Positions 46,722 through 56,043 are shown, numbered from the stretch's first letter. The stretch is DNA of 64,000 nt from Streptomyces sp. NBC_00620 (GCF_026341825.1 NZ_JAPENY010000001.1:868001-932000), one strand, 5' to 3'. The notes: generated by a model not told the origin, from the sequence alone. A program made the numbers and translations.

Positions 46722-47276
46722 GTGGCTAGGAGCAGCTCGGGATTCGTGGCCGGGCTCACCGTGGCGGCGATCGCAGCAGTCGGCTTCCTCGCCTACCAGG
46801 CGTCCGCGAGCGTGCCGGACACCCTCGGCAAAGCGGACACCAGCGCGTCGCCCAAGGCCTCCGCCTCGAAGACCCCCAAGAACACTGCGAACCCGAAGGC
46901 GCTGCCCACCGCGTCCGGCACCGGCGAGCGGGTCGTCTACTCGACGGACGACGACCGTGTGTGGCTGGTCGCCGCGAACAACAAGGTGCAGCGCACCTTC
47001 GAGGTGACACCCGGCACGGTGGACCCGGCCGCGGGCACGTACGCCGTCACGACACGCGCCAACACGGTCACCGGGTCGGACGGGGCACAGATCGAGCACG
47101 TCGTCCGGTTCACGACGGTCGACAGCATCGCGATCGGCTTCAGCGCGGCACTCAACGGCTCGACAGCCGCCCCCGACAGTTCCAAGAAGCTCGGCGGCAT
47201 CCGCGAGTCCCGAGCGGACGGCGACGCAATGTGGAACTTCGCAACGGTCGGCGTAAAGGTAGTAGTCGTCCAGTAG
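46722..47276 (+). CDS. Membrane-anchored protein resembling an L,D-transpeptidase without catalytic cysteine
   Basis: 184 residues. Short N terminus, one membrane helix or uncleaved signal (about 8-28), Ser/Lys/Pro linker, then a beta-rich domain. The order VWLVAANNKVQRTFEV, GTYAVTTRAN, IEHVVRF, IGFSAALNGS and MWNFATVGVKVVVV resembles YkuD domains, but the segment that should hold HGC reads LGGIRESRADG. Activity is therefore unlikely. The GTG at 46722 was chosen for the standard N terminus (VARSSSGF). The family call is an inference from pattern only. Confidence 0.7.
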   Translation: MARSSSGFVAGLTVAAIAAVGFLAYQASASVPDTLGKADTSASPKASASKTPKNTANPKALPTASGTGERVVYSTDDDRVWLVAANNKVQRTFEVTPGTVDPAAGTYAVTTRANTVTGSDGAQIEHVVRFTTVDSIAIGFSAALNGSTAAPDSSKKLGGIRESRADGDAMWNFATVGVKVVVVQ

Positions 47277-47292
47277 CGCACCCCGTCAGGGA

Positions 47293-47310
47293 GCGCCCCG
47301 TCAGGGGCGC
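47293..47310. terminator. Hairpin in a common streptomycete intergenic repeat
   Basis: GCGCCCC-GTCA-GGGGCGC followed by GGGGAACTGCGCGACC, a sequence I recall as widespread between streptomycete genes. It separates two convergent genes and may terminate both. Confidence 0.75.
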
Positions 47311-47352
47311 GGGGAACTGCGCGACCAGCCCCCACCGGCCCGCGGACGAGGA

Positions 47353-47541
47353 CTACGCAGCTTTACGGGGCTGTTCAACGCCGGCGGCGTCGGGCAGCGG
47401 CGCACGCGGCGGCCGCGACACGGCCTCGGCAGCGGCACACGACGCCAGCAGATCCCGCATCGACACCCCGACGGCTACGCGCGGCGGCTGCTGCTGCGCC
47501 GGCACGTCACGTTCTGAAGCCGACCGCTCTGAAGCCGACAT
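47353..47541 (-). CDS. 62-residue protein behind a perfect palindrome
   Basis: A small protein, Ser/Glu/Gln-rich at the start (SASERSASERDVPAQQQ), then VGVSMRDLLASCAAAE with a single cysteine and a Pro-rich tail. The ribosome site GGAGG 5 nt before the ATG is better than for many genes here, and the 24-bp palindrome 28 bp upstream indicates specific regulation. No signal peptide or membrane helix. I do not recognise the family. Confidence 0.72.
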   Translation of the reverse strand: MSASERSASERDVPAQQQPPRVAVGVSMRDLLASCAAAEAVSRPPRAPLPDAAGVEQPRKAA

Positions 47542-47568
47542 GGACGCCTCCTGGGCTTCGGGGGCTAC

Positions 47569-47592
47569 CGTGGTTAGGTAGACCTAACCACG
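47569..47592. promoter_or_regulatory. Perfect 24-bp palindrome, probable operator
   Basis: CGTGGTTAGGT, AG, ACCTAACCACG: 11-bp arms pair without mismatch. Half-sites GGTTAG/CTAACC resemble those of DtxR-type iron boxes, but their spacing (6 bp) is not the canonical 1 bp, so the regulator is uncertain. Confidence 0.85.
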
Positions 47593-47721
47593 GACTGATG
47601 TCCATGTGACCACGCCCGGGACGCGAAAAGCAACATCTTGCCGACGTCTTGTCGGAACGTTATTCGAATGTACGAAGAAACGGCCGCGCCCACCGCGCCC
47701 AGGCTGCGCGAACGCCCGCGC

Positions 47722-48255
47722 TCAGGCCGAGAGCACACTCAGATCAGCCGTCGCCCAGCGCCCGCCGAGCCCGGTCAGCGTCACGTGCCGTACCTCGTCC
47801 GTGGTGTCCCCCACGGCCCGGTGGATCACGACGTGCAGCCGGTCGTCGGTGAGCTCCTCGACCTTGCCCTCGCCCCACTCCACGACGATCACCGAGTCGG
47901 AGAGCGATACGTCGAGATCGAGGTCCTCCATGTCGTCGAGCCCGCCGCCGAGGCGGTACGCGTCCACGTGGACCAGCGGCGGACCGTCGCCGAGAGAGGG
48001 GTGCACGCGGGCGATGACGAAGGTCGGGGAGGTGACCGCGCCCCGCACTCCGAGCCCCTCGCCGAGGCCGCGCGTCAGTGTCGTCTTGCCGGCGCCGAGC
48101 TCGCCGTTCAGCATCACGAGGTCACCCGCGCGCAGCAGCTTGGCCAGACGGAGGCCCAACTCGCGCATTTGTTCAGGGGAGTTGACGGTGAACTGGACGC
48201 GGGCCCCCGCCGCGGCGGGCTCAGCCGGGTTGTGCGGTGCTGCTGGTCGTTCCAT
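47722..48255 (-). CDS. tsaE: tRNA threonylcarbamoyladenosine ATPase TsaE
   Basis: 177 residues. P-loop GELGAGKTTLTRGL, SPTFVIARVHP, HVDAYRLGG and EWGEG motifs of TsaE, the ATPase that drives the t6A cycle. The 5' end overlaps the upstream hydrolase gene by 35 bp with the ATG at 48255; GTG and ATG alternatives lie close by. Same direction as alr and the hydrolase, an arrangement common in actinobacteria. Confidence 0.95.
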   Translation of the reverse strand: MERPAAPHNPAEPAAAGARVQFTVNSPEQMRELGLRLAKLLRAGDLVMLNGELGAGKTTLTRGLGEGLGVRGAVTSPTFVIARVHPSLGDGPPLVHVDAYRLGGGLDDMEDLDLDVSLSDSVIVVEWGEGKVEELTDDRLHVVIHRAVGDTTDEVRHVTLTGLGGRWATADLSVLSA

Positions 48256-49459
48256 AGCCACCAACGGTAGCTCCTGCCGGGACGGCGCCCGCGCGCATGA
48301 GGAGGTCCGCGAGACGGTCTATGACGACCTCGGGGTGCTCGAGCATCACGAGGTGTCCGGCGTCCGGCACGAGCACCAGCTCGGCGTCCGGCAGCAGATC
48401 GGCGATCGCCTCGCTGTGCTCGCTCGGGGTCACCAGGTCCTTGACCCCGGCGAGGACGAGGACGGGCATGTCGGCGAAGTACGCGAGCGCCTCGGTCTTG
48501 TCGTGCTCGGTGAACGCCGGGTAGAACTCGGCGACCACGTCGATCGGCGTGCCCTCGATCATCCGCTCGGCGAACCGCTCGACGGCCGGGTCGACGTCCC
48601 GTCCCGCGAACGAGTACCGCTTGATGACCCCGGCGAACAGATCGGCCGTGGCCCGCCGCCCCCGCTCCACCAGGGCGGCCTGCTGTCCGAGCGCCTTGAG
48701 CACACCCGGCAGCACCCGCCGCACCGCGTTGACGCCCGCGACGGGCAGCCCGAAGTTGACCTCGCCGAGCCGCCCCGAAGACGTACCGACGAGCGCGGCG
48801 GCGACGACCCTTTCGCGGATCAGTTCGGGGTACTGGTCGGCCAGCGCCATCACCGTCATACCGCCCATGGAGTGCCCGACGAGCACTATCGGCCCCTCGG
48901 GCGCGGCCGCGTCGATGACGGCCTTCAGGTCCCGGCCGAGCTGGTCGATGGTGACCGGCTTGTGCTCCTCGACCTGGGCGACGCCCCGCCCGGACCGCCC
49001 GTGGCTGCGCTGGTCCCAGTGCACCATGCGCACCACACCGCGCAGCGCGGCCCGCTGGAAGTGCCAGGAGTCCTGGTTGAGGCAGTAGCCGTGGCTGAAG
49101 ACGACGGTGACGGGGGCCGGGGCCTTGCGGCCGAACAGACGCCGGCGGCGACCGCCGAGCGGGGCCTCGGGCTCGACGTCGTCGACCTCGTAGTACAGCT
49201 CGGTGCCGTCATCGGCGTACGCCTTGCCGGGGGTGCCGCGCAGCGCGCCGTACGGTCCCGCGGAGTCGAGGGCGAGCCGGGCCCGCTCCCGCATGCCGCG
49301 GCCGACCGTGAGCCGCTCTATGGCGACTCCGGCGGCGGCGCCGGCCGCGACCACGCCTATGGCGACGCCCGCGATACCGGTTGCCTTGCGCCAGTTCCCG
49401 GCGGAGGCGGCGACCGCCGAGGCCGCACTCGCGACGGCCTCCGCGCTGCTCTCGCTCAC
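48221..49459 (-). CDS. Alpha/beta hydrolase with N-terminal membrane segment
   Basis: 412 residues. An Ala-rich N terminus with a hydrophobic stretch (about 28-48), then an alpha/beta hydrolase domain: HGYCLNQDSWHF oxyanion region, nucleophile in GHSMGG, acid near VKDLVTP and catalytic His in DAGHLVMLEHP. The substrate is unknown. GAGGAG lies 6 nt before the GTG at 49459. Lies between alr and tsaE, a conserved context with no established functional link. Confidence 0.9.
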   Translation of the reverse strand: MSESSAEAVASAASAVAASAGNWRKATGIAGVAIGVVAAGAAAGVAIERLTVGRGMRERARLALDSAGPYGALRGTPGKAYADDGTELYYEVDDVEPEAPLGGRRRRLFGRKAPAPVTVVFSHGYCLNQDSWHFQRAALRGVVRMVHWDQRSHGRSGRGVAQVEEHKPVTIDQLGRDLKAVIDAAAPEGPIVLVGHSMGGMTVMALADQYPELIRERVVAAALVGTSSGRLGEVNFGLPVAGVNAVRRVLPGVLKALGQQAALVERGRRATADLFAGVIKRYSFAGRDVDPAVERFAERMIEGTPIDVVAEFYPAFTEHDKTEALAYFADMPVLVLAGVKDLVTPSEHSEAIADLLPDAELVLVPDAGHLVMLEHPEVVIDRLADLLMRAGAVPAGATVGGYGTTSSTAQPG

Positions 49460-49558
49460 TTCCCGCTCCTCTTCGCCGGTTTCTGCACTGTTCGGGGTAC
49501 TGCCGTGTTCCGCACCGTTGGAGATACAGGCGCGCCTGCGTCGCACATCTATTCGCTG

Positions 49559-50716
49559 TTACCCGTTTTGTTCGTCATTCACCTTCACGTACACACGCGG
49601 TACGCGGGTTCCGATCCGGGTGATGATTTCGTACGCAATTGTTCCCGCGGCCCGTGCCCAGTCCTCGGCGGTCGGCTCGCCCCGGTCGCCGGGCCCGAAC
49701 AGCACGGCCTCCGCACCGACTTCCGGCTCGTCCCCGCCGAGGTCGACGACGAACTGGTCCATCGCGATCCGACCGGCGACCGTCCGCAGCTTGCCGCCGA
49801 CCAGCACGGGTCCGGTGCCTGAGGCGTGGCGCGGGATGCCGTCCGCGTACCCGACGGGCACGAGGCCGAGGGTCGTGTCGCCGGGGGTGATGTAGTGATG
49901 CCCGTAGCTGACGCCGTGCCCCCCTTCCACGTGCTTCACCAGCGCGAGCGACGCGCTCAGCGTCATCACCGGGCGCAGCCCGAAGTCGGCGGGGGTGCCG
50001 ATCTCGGGGCTCGGCGAGATGCCGTAGACCGCGATTCCCGTGCGTACGAGATCGAAGTGGCTCTCGGGAAGGGTCAGCGTGGCGGGCGAGTTGGCGATGT
50101 GCCGCACTTCGGGGCGGGCGCCGCGCTCCTCGGCGTACGTCACCATCTCGCGGAAACGGGTGAGTTGGGCCTGGATGGAGGGGTGGCCGGGTTCGTCGGC
50201 GCAGGCGAAGTGCGACCAGAGGCCGGTGAGGGTGATCAGCCCGTCGGCCTCGGCGCGCAGAGCCTGAGCGACGAGTTCGGGCCAGTCGGCGGGCTGGCAG
50301 CCGTTGCGCCCGAGACCGGTGTCGGCCTTGAGCTGGACGCGGGCGGGGGCGCCGATGTCCCGGGCCGCCTGAGTGACCTCCCGCAGCGCCCACAGACCAC
50401 TCACCGACACATCGACGTCGGCCTCGATGGTCTGGGCCCAGGGGCCGCCGGGCGTCCAGAGCCAGCACAGGATCCGGCCCGGCAGTCCCGCCGCCCGCAG
50501 CGCGAGAGCCTCCTCGGGGGTGGCGGTGCCGAGCCAGGTGGCGCCCGCCTCGCGCGCCGCACGGGCACACGGGACCGCCCCGTGGCCGTACGCGTCGGAC
50601 TTGACCACGGCCATCAGGGCCGCGGACGGCGCGTGGGCGCGCAGGGTCCGCACATTGGCCCGGAGTGCGGCCAGATCGATCTCGGCGCGGGCGCGCAGGG
50701 GTGCTGTCTCGTTCAT
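49559..50716 (-). CDS. alr: Alanine racemase
   Basis: 385 residues. PLP enzyme making D-alanine for peptidoglycan. PLP lysine in VVKSDAYGHG, catalytic tyrosine region in GYADGIPR, and RIAMDQFVVDLG. Full-length. GGGGA lies about 4 nt before the ATG. Confidence 0.97.
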   Translation of the reverse strand: MNETAPLRARAEIDLAALRANVRTLRAHAPSAALMAVVKSDAYGHGAVPCARAAREAGATWLGTATPEEALALRAAGLPGRILCWLWTPGGPWAQTIEADVDVSVSGLWALREVTQAARDIGAPARVQLKADTGLGRNGCQPADWPELVAQALRAEADGLITLTGLWSHFACADEPGHPSIQAQLTRFREMVTYAEERGARPEVRHIANSPATLTLPESHFDLVRTGIAVYGISPSPEIGTPADFGLRPVMTLSASLALVKHVEGGHGVSYGHHYITPGDTTLGLVPVGYADGIPRHASGTGPVLVGGKLRTVAGRIAMDQFVVDLGGDEPEVGAEAVLFGPGDRGEPTAEDWARAAGTIAYEIITRIGTRVPRVYVKVNDEQNG

Positions 50717-50768
50717 AGCGTCCCCAGTGTCTCAGAGGGGTCCGACAGCACCCCGGCACCGGTGGCAC

Positions 50769-51656
50769 TCAGGTACCGGCCCGGCGGCCCCATACGTAGA
50801 CCCGGTCGCCCTTCTTTAGGACGCCCCACAGCTTGCGGGCGTCGGCGAGCCGCAGATTCACACAGCCCCACGAGCCGACCGTGGTGTAGATGCTGCCGTA
50901 GACGGCATGGAATGCCTGTCCGCCGTCGAAGAACTGGCTGTACGGCATGGGGGTGTTGTAGAGCGTCGACCAGTGGTTCTTGTGCTTCCAGTAGACCTTC
51001 TTCCAGCCCGTCCGCGTCCCGTACCCGGCCCGCCCGCTCCTCATCGGCACCGGCCCGTAGATGACCTTCTTCCCCTTCTGCACCCAGGTGAGCTGACGGG
51101 TGAGATCCACGCAGGCCACGCGGTACGACCGGACAGGACACTTCTTGGCCGCGTTCGGGTTCTTCTTCGCCGACAGCAACTGCATATGAGCCCAGGTGAC
51201 GGGCCCGGCGAAGCCGATGCTCGGCTTGATCTTGTGCTTCGTCTGGAAGCCACGGATGGCAAGACAGTCCGCGCCGGACTGCTTCCCGTCCACCTTCAGC
51301 TTCAGCCACCGCTCGACCTGGCGCTGATAGGGCCCGGTCCGCTTGCTGCACGCCACCTTCGCGGCGGCGTCCCCGAGCGGCACGTACTCGACGAGCGCGT
51401 ACGTCGCCTCCATCGCGTCCCGCGGCTCGGCCGCGTCCTCCGTGGCGGTCGGCGTGTACACCTTCGGCGCCAGCACCTGGTCGGGCGTATCGATCTGCCA
51501 CGGCTGGTACGGCCCCGGCGGCACCCCGGGCACAAGCTCCGCCTCCGGCCCGGAAGCGGGAGGAACAGGTTCCGCATACGCCGCCCCGACAGGCAGGACG
51601 GTCACCACGGCGAGCATCACCGCGATCCCACGACACGTCATTCGTCTGCTGATCAT
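50769..51656 (-). CDS. Secreted L,D-transpeptidase with peptidoglycan-binding domain
   Basis: 295 residues. Sec signal (about 1-28), Pro-rich linker, a PG_binding_1-like region (YQRQVERWLKLKVDG, CLAIRGFQTKHK), then a YkuD domain with FHAVYGS and GSWGCVNL, giving the catalytic His and Cys. Forms 3-3 cross-links in the wall (family knowledge). Start uncertain among 51668, 51656 and 51641, none with a clear ribosome site; 51656 was chosen for a normal signal length. Confidence 0.9.
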   Translation of the reverse strand: MISRRMTCRGIAVMLAVVTVLPVGAAYAEPVPPASGPEAELVPGVPPGPYQPWQIDTPDQVLAPKVYTPTATEDAAEPRDAMEATYALVEYVPLGDAAAKVACSKRTGPYQRQVERWLKLKVDGKQSGADCLAIRGFQTKHKIKPSIGFAGPVTWAHMQLLSAKKNPNAAKKCPVRSYRVACVDLTRQLTWVQKGKKVIYGPVPMRSGRAGYGTRTGWKKVYWKHKNHWSTLYNTPMPYSQFFDGGQAFHAVYGSIYTTVGSWGCVNLRLADARKLWGVLKKGDRVYVWGRRAGT

Positions 51657-51745
51657 GCGATCAGCCATACGCAACGGGAGGGCGAGCACGGGTGAGCCGC
51701 GCGGAGGGGGTCGCCCGTTAGGCGGCGGGCCGACACCGACTTTTC

Positions 51746-51900
51746 TTCGCCCCCTCCGCCCCTACCCGTCCCGCACTTCCGGGCTACGCCCGGTTTCAGC
51801 CCGTCCGGCGTTTGAGGACGAGCGCGTCAGCGCGATACGGGGGTCTGGGGGCGGAGCCCCCAGGAACGGGACGGGTAGGGGCGGAGGGGGCGAAAAACCC
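51746..51900. repeat. Interspersed repeat, copy 2, bounded by perfect 27-bp inverted repeats
   Basis: The 51797-51900 part matches copy 1 at 42791. A 27-bp arm at 51746-51772 (TTCGCCCCCTCCGCCCCTAC...) is the exact reverse complement of 51868-51894, so the whole could fold into a long stem. It ends 6 bp beyond the nnr stop codon. Confidence 0.93.
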
Positions 51901-51905
51901 TCACC

Positions 51906-53342
51906 TCAGCCACACACATCCCGCCAGGCACCCGGAATCGCATCAGCCACGTCATGCGCCCCCACAGGCGCCCCATCCGCAGCAAACCGCCCCGCCAGCC
52001 CATGCAGATACGCGGCAACACTCCCGGCATCGAGCGCCGACAGCCCCGCCGCAAGCAACGACCCCCCAAGCCCAGACAACACGTCCCCACTCCCCGCGGT
52101 GGCCAGCCACCCCGTCCCGGTCGAGTTCACCCGCACCACCCCACCCCCGGCGTCAGCGACCAACGTCGTAGACCCCTTGAGCAGCACAGTCGCCCCATAA
52201 AGCCCCGCAAGCTCCCGCACGGCAGCCAGCCGAGCCCCCTCGACAGACTCCCGCGAGACCCCGAGCAGCGCCGCCGCCTCCCCCGCATGCGGGGTCATCA
52301 AGGTCGGCGCCCCCCGCCCCCGCACCACCACCCGCGAGGCCAGCCGCAACCCATCCGCGTCCAACAACACAGGCACATCCGCCGCCAGCGCCTCCCCCAC
52401 GCCCGACGCATCGTCCCCGGCCCCCGGCCCCACCACCCACGCCTGCACCCGCCCGGCATGCTTGGGCCCCTGGTCGGACACCAGCGTCTCCGGAAAGCGG
52501 GCGAGAACCGCGTCCCCGGCGGGCCCGACGTACCGCACGGCCCCCGCCCCACCCCGCAACGCCCCGGCCACGGCGAGCACGGCCGCCCCCGGATACCGCG
52601 CCGACCCGGCGGCGATCCCGACGACCCCCCGCCGGTACTTGTCGCTCTCAGCCCCCGGCACCGGCAGCCGCGCGGCGACATCCGCGTGCTGCAAGGCTTC
52701 CAACTCGGGGTCGGCGGGCAGTTCGGCCCCGAGCCCGATGTCGACAAGCCGCACCGACCCGGCGTACTCCCGCGCCGGATCGATCAGCAGCCCCGGCTTG
52801 TGCGTCCCGAAAGTGACCGTGAGGTCGGCGCGGACAGCGGCCCCGAGCACCTCGCCGGTGTCCGCCTCGACGCCGCTCGGCAGATCGACGGCGACGACAG
52901 CCGCGCGGGAGCCGTCGACAACCCCGACCAGCGCCGCCGCATCGGCCCGGAGCCCACCCTTGCCCCCGATCCCGACGATCCCGTCGACAACGAGATCGGC
53001 CCGGCGGACGATCTCCTCGGCGGCGGCCGGACTCACGGTCCGCCCGCCGGCCCGGCGCAGAGCCTCGACCCCTCCCGGGTGCGTACGTTCGGGGCTGAGC
53101 AGGACAGCAGTGACACCCGCCCCACGCCCCGCCAGCCGCGCCCCCGCGTACAGGGCGTCTCCGCCGTTGTCCCCGCTCCCCACCAGCAGCACGACCCGGC
53201 TCCCGTACACCCGCCCCAGCAACTGGGCGCAGGCGACGGCCAGTCCGGCAGCGGCGCGCTGCATCAACGCCCCCTCCGGAAGCCGCGCCATCAGGTCTCG
53301 CTCGGCAGTCCTCACGGTCTCCACGCTGTACGCAGTACGCAT
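51906..53342 (-). CDS. nnr: Bifunctional NAD(P)HX epimerase/dehydratase
   Basis: 478 residues. N-terminal epimerase domain (VLLVGSGDNGGDALYAG, VDGIVGIG) and C-terminal ADP-dependent dehydratase (LMTPHAGEAAALLG, LKGSTTLVA, TAGSGDVLSGLGGSLLA). Repairs hydrated NADH/NADPH. Starts 19 bp after acpS; the ATG at 53342 has no close ribosome site, so coupling to acpS is possible. Confidence 0.96.
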   Translation of the reverse strand: MRTAYSVETVRTAERDLMARLPEGALMQRAAAGLAVACAQLLGRVYGSRVVLLVGSGDNGGDALYAGARLAGRGAGVTAVLLSPERTHPGGVEALRRAGGRTVSPAAAEEIVRRADLVVDGIVGIGGKGGLRADAAALVGVVDGSRAAVVAVDLPSGVEADTGEVLGAAVRADLTVTFGTHKPGLLIDPAREYAGSVRLVDIGLGAELPADPELEALQHADVAARLPVPGAESDKYRRGVVGIAAGSARYPGAAVLAVAGALRGGAGAVRYVGPAGDAVLARFPETLVSDQGPKHAGRVQAWVVGPGAGDDASGVGEALAADVPVLLDADGLRLASRVVVRGRGAPTLMTPHAGEAAALLGVSRESVEGARLAAVRELAGLYGATVLLKGSTTLVADAGGGVVRVNSTGTGWLATAGSGDVLSGLGGSLLAAGLSALDAGSVAAYLHGLAGRFAADGAPVGAHDVADAIPGAWRDVCG

Positions 53343-53361
53343 ACGGTCGAGTTTCGCGCAG

Positions 53362-53733
53362 CTATCCCTCCGCCACCACCACAGCCGAGGCCACACCGGC
53401 GTCATGGCTCAGCGACACATGCCAGGACCGCACGCCCAGCTCGGCCGCGCGGGCGGCCACCGTGCCCGTCACCTTCAACCGCGGTTGCCCGCTGTCCTCG
53501 ACGTAGACCTCGGCGTCCGTCCAGTGCAGGCCCGCCGGAGCGCCCAGCGCCTTGGCCACGGCTTCCTTGGCCGCGAAGCGGGCCGCGAGCGAGGCGACAC
53601 CCCGCCGCTCACCGCTCGGCAACAGCAACTCGCTCTCCACGAACAGCCGTTCGGCCAGCCCAGGCGTACGCTCCAGCGAAGCCCGGAACCGGTCGATCTC
53701 CGCCACATCGATACCGACCCCGATGATGCTCAT
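53362..53733 (-). CDS. acpS: Holo-[acyl-carrier-protein] synthase
   Basis: 123 residues, normal length. Magnesium and CoA motifs [16 protein letters not shown] [12 protein letters not shown] and [14 protein letters not shown], and [12 protein letters not shown]. Attaches phosphopantetheine to acyl carrier proteins of fatty-acid and possibly polyketide synthesis. Confidence 0.97.
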   Translation of the reverse strand: MSIIGVGIDVAEIDRFRASLERTPGLAERLFVESELLLPSGERRGVASLAARFAAKEAVAKALGAPAGLHWTDAEVYVEDSGQPRLKVTGTVAARAAELGVRSWHVSLSHDAGVASAVVVAEG

Positions 53734-54046
53734 GCCGAGACCCTACGGCGATCCGGCACCGCCCCCTTCACCTCACCATCGGGGCAGCCCGGAAAACCGG
53801 GATCCCAGGTCAGCCGACGACAACCGTCGATCGAGAAGCGCGCCGGCAAGGACGGACGCGATCGCACCTCGCCAGTCACTCGGCAGGAGGCAATTACCTG
53901 GTCTGCTGCCTGCTCCCGGATCCGGAAGGATCCGGCAACGGCCGCGCAACCAACACGCGCCCACTCCGACTCACCCCTACGCCGCAGCAAGCTCGCACCA
54001 CACTCCCCACCGGGGCCTTCTCCGCCTTCCCCGACGCCCTGAAGGG
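53734..54046. other. Intergenic region, no gene recognised
   Basis: 313 bp between acpS and glmS. An 86-codon open frame (53730-53990, minus) lacks a ribosome site and has poor codon bias, so it was not called. The direct pair GGATCCGG/GGATCCGG near 53924 is the only structure noticed. It may contain the acpS-nnr promoter. Confidence 0.6.
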
Positions 54047-55894
54047 CTACTCCACCGTCACCGACTTCGCCAGGTTCCGAGGCTGATCCACCTCGTTCCC
54101 CCGAGCCGTGGCCAGCTCACAAGCGAAGACCTGCAACGGCACCGTGGCCACCAGCGGCTGCAGCAAGGTCGGCGTAGCCGGAATGCGAATCAAGTGGTCC
54201 GCGTACGGCACGACCGCCTCGTCCCCCTCCTCCGCGATCACGATCGTCCGCGCACCCCGCGCCCGGATCTCCTGGATGTTGGACACGATCTTGTCGTGAA
54301 GAACGGACCGCCCCCGGGGCGAGGGGACGACCACGACGACCGGCAGGTCATCCTCGATCAGCGCGATCGGCCCGTGCTTCAGTTCGCCCGCCGCGAAGCC
54401 CTCGGCGTGCATGTACGCCAGCTCCTTGAGCTTGAGCGCGCCTTCGAGCGCGACCGGATAGCCCACGTGCCGCCCGAGGAACAGCACCGTGTTCTTGTCG
54501 GCGAGGGACCGCGCCAGCTCCCGTACCGGCTCCATGGTCTCCAGGACCTGGTCGACCGAAGCGGAGATCTGGGACAGGTCACGGATCACGGCCAGGATCT
54601 CGTCGCCCCACTTGGTGCCGCGTACCTGGCCGAGGTACAGCGCGACCAGATAGCAGGCGACCAGCTGCGTCAGGAACGCCTTGGTCGAGGCGACCGCGAC
54701 CTCCGGACCGGCGTGCGTGTACAGCACCGCGTCCGACTCGCGCGGGATCGTCGAGCCGTTGGTGTTGCAGATCGCCAGCACCTTGGAGCCCTGTTCGCGG
54801 GCGTGCCGCAGCGCCATCAGGGTGTCCATGGTCTCGCCGGACTGCGAGATGGCGATGACCAGCGAGCGCGAGCCCAGGATGGGGTCCCGGTAGCGGAACT
54901 CGCTCGCCAGCTCCACCTCGCACGGGATCCGCGTCCAGTGCTCGATGGCGTACTTGGCGATCAGCCCGGCGTGGAAGGCCGTACCGCAGGCGACGATGAC
55001 GACCTTGTCGACCTCGCGCAGCTCGTGGACCGGGATCCGCACCTCGTCCAGCGTCAGCAGGCCGGACGCGTCGATGCGCCCCAGCAAGGTGTCGGCGACC
55101 GCCTTGGGCTGCTCGGCGATCTCCTTGAGCATGAAGTAGTCGTAGCCCCCCTTTTCGGCCGCTGAGGCGTCCCAGTCCACGTGGAAGGCGCGCACCTCGG
55201 CGGGGAGGCCGTCGAAGCCGGTGACCGTCACCCCGTCCCGGCGCAGCTCCACCACCTGGTCCTGGCCCAGCTCGATCGCCGACCGCGTGTGGGCGATGAA
55301 CGCGGCGACGTCCGAGGCGAGAAAGGCCTCGCCCTCTCCGACGCCCACCACGAGGGGCGAGTTCCGCCGCGCGCCGACGACCACGTCCGGCTCATCGGCG
55401 TGCACCGCCACCAGCGTGAACGCGCCTTCGAGGCGCCGGCACACCAGCCGCATGGCCTCCGCCAGGTCCGCGCAGACCGAGAACTCCTCGGCGAGCAGAT
55501 GCGCGACCACCTCGGTGTCCGTCTCGGAGGCCAGGTGGTGCCCGCGCTCGGCCAACTCGGCCCGCAGCACCGCGAAGTTCTCGATGATTCCGTTGTGCAC
55601 GACGGCGACCCGGCCGGCGTTGTCCAGGTGCGGATGGGCGTTCGCGTCCGTGGGCCCGCCGTGCGTGGCCCACCGGGTGTGCCCGATCCCCGTCGACCCG
55701 GTCGGCAGCGGCCTTTCGACCAGCTCCTTCTCCAGGTTGACCAGTTTCCCGGCCTTCTTCGCGGCGGCGAGCCCCCCGTCCGCCGGTACGGCGACACCCG
55801 CCGAGTCGTACCCCCGGTACTCCAGCCGCTTCAGTCCGGCCATCACCACGTCAAGCGCCGACTGCGACCCCACGTATCCCACGATTCCGCACAT
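54047..55894 (-). CDS. glmS: Glutamine-fructose-6-phosphate aminotransferase (isomerizing)
   Basis: 615 residues. Makes glucosamine 6-phosphate. N-terminal glutaminase with Cys2 (MCGIVGYVG), RWATHG and NGIIEN; two SIS domains with GTAFHAG, SQSGETMDT and the ending PRNLAKSVTVE. The start at 55894 is fixed by the catalytic Cys2. No riboswitch or ribozyme seen upstream. Confidence 0.98.
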   Translation of the reverse strand: MCGIVGYVGSQSALDVVMAGLKRLEYRGYDSAGVAVPADGGLAAAKKAGKLVNLEKELVERPLPTGSTGIGHTRWATHGGPTDANAHPHLDNAGRVAVVHNGIIENFAVLRAELAERGHHLASETDTEVVAHLLAEEFSVCADLAEAMRLVCRRLEGAFTLVAVHADEPDVVVGARRNSPLVVGVGEGEAFLASDVAAFIAHTRSAIELGQDQVVELRRDGVTVTGFDGLPAEVRAFHVDWDASAAEKGGYDYFMLKEIAEQPKAVADTLLGRIDASGLLTLDEVRIPVHELREVDKVVIVACGTAFHAGLIAKYAIEHWTRIPCEVELASEFRYRDPILGSRSLVIAISQSGETMDTLMALRHAREQGSKVLAICNTNGSTIPRESDAVLYTHAGPEVAVASTKAFLTQLVACYLVALYLGQVRGTKWGDEILAVIRDLSQISASVDQVLETMEPVRELARSLADKNTVLFLGRHVGYPVALEGALKLKELAYMHAEGFAAGELKHGPIALIEDDLPVVVVVPSPRGRSVLHDKIVSNIQEIRARGARTIVIAEEGDEAVVPYADHLIRIPATPTLLQPLVATVPLQVFACELATARGNEVDQPRNLAKSVTVE

Positions 55895-56043
55895 GGGCGG
55901 CAGCCTAAGGGCCGGAAGCCGCCCGAACCCGGCACCTCGTGCCCGATATCGGAAATTCCCACCCCTGCCCGCGCTCCCCCCGGAGTAGCCCGCGTGACGG
56001 ACCCCACGCCCCATCACGTCCACACTCCCGTAACAATGGACTG

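Noticed and set aside
47569..47592. Canonical DtxR/DmdR iron box
   Set aside because: The half-sites match but their spacing differs from the standard 19-bp box, so only a probable operator is claimed.
53730..53990. 86-codon open frame between acpS and glmS
   Set aside because: No ribosome site, poor third-position GC and no recognisable protein.
55895..56043. glmS ribozyme or other riboswitch before glmS
   Set aside because: The upstream region is short and none of the conserved ribozyme core was seen; actinobacteria generally lack it.
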